DNA of 64,000 nt from NCBI GenBank assembly GCA_030407085.1, contig CM059587.1, forward strand, positions 94,545,001 to 94,609,000, in the 5' to 3' direction. The position numbers were made by a program, and so were the translations under genes. This document shows positions 60,462-64,000 of the stretch, one piece after another. The DNA is from Trichopria drosophilae (lineage: Eukaryota; Arthropoda; Insecta; Hymenoptera; Diapriidae). The notes below the pieces were generated by a model, which ran no database searches, was not told where the DNA came from, and was given only the letters and a program-made list of their open reading frames with translations. Every line of letters begins with the position of its first letter. The first letter of the stretch is position 1.

Positions 60462-61440
60462 CGGGTACCATAGTTAAAAATGAATTTTAAAAAAAATGGT
60501 GGCTAAAAAATCGCGTTTTTTTCAATATTTTTGTAGAAAAATGTGGTAAACGTCATTATTCGAAAATTGCAGTAGCGCCAACCTAAAAAGTGACCTCGAA
60601 TATAGTCGGATATAGATATCTATATGTTTCCATTTTTAAAAAACGTTTATTGTCTAAATAAAACGATGATGAAATATGTGTGCAAATTGTGCGCATTTTG
60701 GACAAGAGTTAAGGGGACCCACACCGAAATTTTCAACTATGTCAAGTTATAATTTAAAAAATTCGTAATATCTTTTCTGACACTATTTTGGAAGAGAAAT
60801 AACGTGAAAAAGAACCAAAAAAAAGGTTAGGTTAGGTTAGGTTCTGACACTAATTTTGATGAGAAATAATGTGAAAAAGAACAACAAAAAATCTTTTTTC
60901 AGCATTTATGACACTGTAATTTTTCATAAAATTAAAATTTTGCAAAATCCATACCCTTATTTCTTCTTGAAGGTTTGAGAAACAAAAGAAGAAAAGAACC
61001 ATCGAAAAATATTGAAATTTGTGAAATAAGTAGCATTTTTTGTACTTTTGATGAAATTTCTGATTGTATTTACGAAAAATACCTTCAATCTCTTTTAAAC
61101 TCCGTTTACCGACGTAATTTGGTGCGCGGAACATGAATATTGTAGTAAACATTGGAGCCAAGGTCATATTCAAGGTCAAAACATAAAAATGCGTTATTTT
61201 TGCCAATTTTGCATTTATTTGTAGAAATATAAATCATATAAAAAGTGTTTCGAACGCAATATGTAGATCATAAAACTCTCTACAAAAAAGAATTTAGACA
61301 TTTTTTTCGTAACATCAACGGAAAGTCAGTAAATGAAGGATAATCTTAGATATGCACTGTAAAAAATCAAAATGAATTTTACAACATTGAGCATGGGCAA
61401 AAAAATTACCCACTTTCAACATAGTAAATTTACGGATGCA
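60462..61440. other. Repeat-like DNA without gene
   Basis: It contains a short (GGTTA)n run at about 60826-60842 and the inverted relatives of 58.3-58.7 kb. An open minus frame (61206-60850) has no recognisable domain. CACTGTAAAAAATC at about 61366 is another CACTGTAAAAAA-type end. Confidence 0.4.
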
Positions 61441-62003
61441 CCTCTAAATATCATGGGACAAAATATTATGCCAAAATATTATTTGCACAATTCATCGCAG
61501 TACAAAATATTATTTTCCAAAATATTATAATCAAAATTAATACATTCCAAAATATTATATATTATTATATATGTATTATATATTATTTTAAAATAATACA
61601 ATTTTAATATATATTATATATTATTAATTTAATATTGTATAGTTTTCATCGAAAATTTTGTGATATTACTCGCGAGTTGCAAATACGAATTTATTTAATG
61701 ACACTGCGTACATTTATTATATTCCTTGAATTTGATTACTGTTTACAAGTTTGTATTGGTTTCAGTAATTGTTTTGCTCGCGCGTTGTTCAGGTTAGGTT
61801 AGGTTAGGTTTTTAGTTCGTAAAATAATGACCTAACCTAACCTAACCTAACCTAACCTATTTTGTAAAATAATATTTTATGCAAATAATATTTTGTCCTG
61901 TGATATTTTGTTCCAATAATATTTTGGATTATAATATTTTGGATTATGATATATTGGCATGATATTTTGTCCAATAATATTTTGTCTTATGATATTTAGT
62001 GGT
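61441..62003. mobile_element. Foldback repeat with ACAAAATATTAT arms and telomere-type core
   Basis: The left arm begins CTAAATATCATGGGACAAAA. The right arm ends with the near complement (TGATATTTAG). Both arms hold several ACAAAATATTAT units. Near the right arm, (TTAGG) units (about 61792-61812) and (CCTAA) units (about 61831-61858) face each other across about 20 bp. Confidence 0.6.
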
Positions 62004-62121
62004 AGAATCCAAATTTCGACTCCCGCAAATTTAGACTCTTCGAAAAGTTAGACTCAATCAATCTCTCCAATTTAAACAGTCCATTCCGTGTTCCTTGTTC
62101 CGTAACCCCCTCCAATAGATA

Positions 62122-62398
62122 CAGTGGTCCTCCCCATATTTTAACCATTCGGGTCAAGGTAGATGACGGCTTCTTCCCTTAATTTAACGGTTCTCCTCAT
62201 CCCCACGACAGAGAGAAGACATATAATGGCGTCCTTCTTCACCTGTAAGCGTAAGCGCAAACAGCAGTCCGCACATTCAAAAGATGACGAATGGTGGAGG
62301 AACTCGCGAGGGGAAAAAGTTAAAATAACGGACGAAGAACATTTAAAATAAGGGACGCAATTAAAATAAGAGGAGTTAAAATAAGGGGAGGACTACTG
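62122..62398. mobile_element. Pogo-like MITE, 277 bp
   Basis: CAGTGGTCCTCCCCATATTT start and AATAAGGGGAGGACTACTG end between TA sites. Same family as 54404 and 54721. Confidence 0.82.
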
Positions 62399-62400
62399 TA

Positions 62401-63129
62401 CAGTAGGGCGGTTGCACAGGCTGAGCAGAAAGTGATAAACAAGCAGAGCCACAAAAGTGGTGGACTGAGTGGTGTAGTGGGGGTTTAAAGCGATCGAGGG
62501 GTTTTTGCACCATACAAAGTTAAATTTAGGACTAGGTCTTTTTACACGGGATTCGAAATATTTCTTACTTTATAAAGTTTTGACGGAAGTTCTTAATAAA
62601 ATTGTAAGCCCTCAACATTTCTATAACGTTAATATTCAAGTATTTAGCTACTTTTTTATAATTTGTATGGTGCTCTACATGTTTTCTGAATCGTGTTCTG
62701 CAGTATTTTTTCGGCTGGGAATAACAAAGCGCTGAAAATTTGTTATGATGTGAGTATTTCCGTAATAAAGTACGAAACAGGTGGACCAAAATGTAAAACA
62801 GTGTTGAATATGGAGCTACTTATATCGAAGAAAACAATTCAAATCATATAATTCAAATTATATGCGATGGGAGCGAAATGTCAATGAGTAAGATGGGTGC
62901 CATCTATAGAGCGGGGAAGTTTTAGTTCACACAAAAAGTCTATTTGAAAATATTCAAAGATATGGCTATACAAAAGACCATAAATATCCCCAAACAGGAT
63001 ACAACGTTACATATAACTAAGATTAACAAAAAAAGTCGATTCTTGTTTATCTTATAATTTTTACGTTTATTCAATCTTTAAGTCTCAGTAAACAAAATAA
63101 GAGGTTACAAACCTTTTTTATTCGGTCAG
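62401..63129. other. Non-coding stretch
   Basis: A short GC-richer piece at 62.40-62.51 kb follows the MITE. Two opposed short frames at 62505-62789 have no recognisable family. No element was identified. Confidence 0.4.
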
Positions 63130-64000
63130 TTCCATGCAAATCGAGATGAAAGTGCGAAAAAATTGCTTTTTAGCATTTTTTAATCCCTATGAGTAAAAAA
63201 GGCGACGTGATACAAATTTCTAGTAAGGCTTAAATGAAAGCTTAAAACATGAACATTTAAACAAAAAATTTCAATTAATCACTATTAATAGTGAGGGAAC
63301 TTAATTTTTGAAGCACCTCAACAAGCAAACAAAAATTGCTGTGGTCACAAGAACTGATAGAAAACGATTTTCCATGATCAGATTTTTTTTAACTGGTCCC
63401 ATTATGGTTTTTGTAGTTGTTGGTGATGAATGGAAAGTTAAGAAATTCAAAATGGCGGACTAAATTAAAAATGTTACGCAAACTCGTTGAAACTTGTTAC
63501 TCTGATATTTTTGAGGTTGCTAATCATTGTTCGAAATTCAAAATGGCAAATCCAATATGGCGACAGAAATATTTGTAATTTACTAGAATTTTTTTATGAT
63601 TTTGTTACCCAAGGGATTTCGAAGTCTTTGATTACAAATCTAAAATTTATTTTTCAATATAGGTAAAAATTAAGAAGGATATAGTTTTATTAACTTCAGT
63701 TGTATTATTACATTAAAGCTATGGTATTTGAGAAACGTTTATAAAAAATACAACACGAAATTTGCCTCTCAAAATTTGCTACAGATACAATTATAATGCC
63801 CAGTTATTAAAATTTACAAAAATTATAGGCCCTCCACTATTAATGGTGATTTTTTAATTATTCGTCGAAAAGTTCATGTTTTATGGTTTCATTTTAGCCG
63901 TACTAGAAATTTGTGTCACGTCGTATTTTTGACACATAAGGATTCAAAAAAATGGTAAAAAAGGCAATTTTTTCACTCTTTTCTCTCCATTTGCATGGAA
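63130..64000. mobile_element. Foldback element cut by the window edge
   Basis: The left arm starting TTCCATGCAAATCGAGA is repeated, inverted, in the last 180 bases of the window (ending CATTTGCATGGAA). Shared words include ACAAATTTCTAGTA and its complement. The loop holds AATGGCGGAC and AAATCCAATATGGCGAC words. The right border may extend past the window. Confidence 0.65.

Noticed and set aside
60826..60842. (GGTTA)n run as a true telomere
   Set aside because: Only about three units, embedded in repeat DNA between coding regions, so at most an interstitial remnant.
1..64000. tRNA or rRNA genes
   Set aside because: I looked for B-box-like GGTTCGAATC words and cloverleaf pairing on both strands and saw none that hold up; a covariance-model scan would be decisive.
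58280..64000. N-terminal exons of the ZIP13-type transporter
   Set aside because: I searched the minus strand for the conserved early membrane segments and found none, so these exons are taken to be beyond the window.

Overview
The window is nuclear DNA of an insect. Genes are split by short introns with GT..AG ends, the proteins are typical insect housekeeping proteins, and TTAGG-type repeats (the usual insect telomere unit) occur. The nucleoplasmin-like core and the crowding of small inverted-repeat transposons would fit a hymenopteran, but that placement is inference and not firm. The DNA is AT-rich. No tRNA, rRNA, CRISPR array or bacterial-type operon was seen.

Layout. 1-21.9 kb: no recognisable gene and few recognisable transposons. 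AT-rich DNA alternates with GC-richer patches (about 5.0-5.45, 8.6-8.7, 9.1-9.35, 19.25-19.6 and 20.0-20.6 kb) that look like regulatory DNA, perhaps a gene desert or the long intron of a developmental gene. 21.9-28.2 kb: transposon debris, with a broken LINE 3' end, a 688-bp TA-flanked foldback element and nested pogo-like MITEs. 28.4-37.7 kb, minus strand: two genes in tandem, a nucleoplasmin-like histone chaperone (its second intron of 5.7 kb holds a hAT-like element, a minisatellite and a foldback element) and, starting only about 0.6 kb below its coding end, a six-exon coiled-coil protein of unknown function. 37.7-46.9 kb: intergenic repeats. 46.9-53.5 kb, plus strand: SIL1, the ER nucleotide-exchange factor for BiP, complete in four exons. 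54.1-58.2 kb, minus strand: the last three exons of a ZIP13-type metal transporter, tail-to-tail with SIL1. 58.3-64.0 kb: more foldback elements and MITEs, presumably within the transporter's upstream intron or flank.

Three exon structures (SIL1, the coiled-coil protein, the ZIP13 3' part) were rebuilt by hand with consistent phases at every junction. The nucleoplasmin tail keeps one unresolved junction. SIL1 and ZIP13 both serve the secretory pathway (ER folding; ER/Golgi metal handling) and converge with nearly abutting 3' UTRs, but nothing shows that they are co-regulated.

I found no new multi-gene system. The strongest unusual features are the density of near-perfect foldback elements, several of them inside introns; a minisatellite in the nucleoplasmin intron; pogo-like MITEs that carry NRF-1-like and YY1-like motifs; and an NG[YF]VK-repeat loop in the ZIP13 protein.
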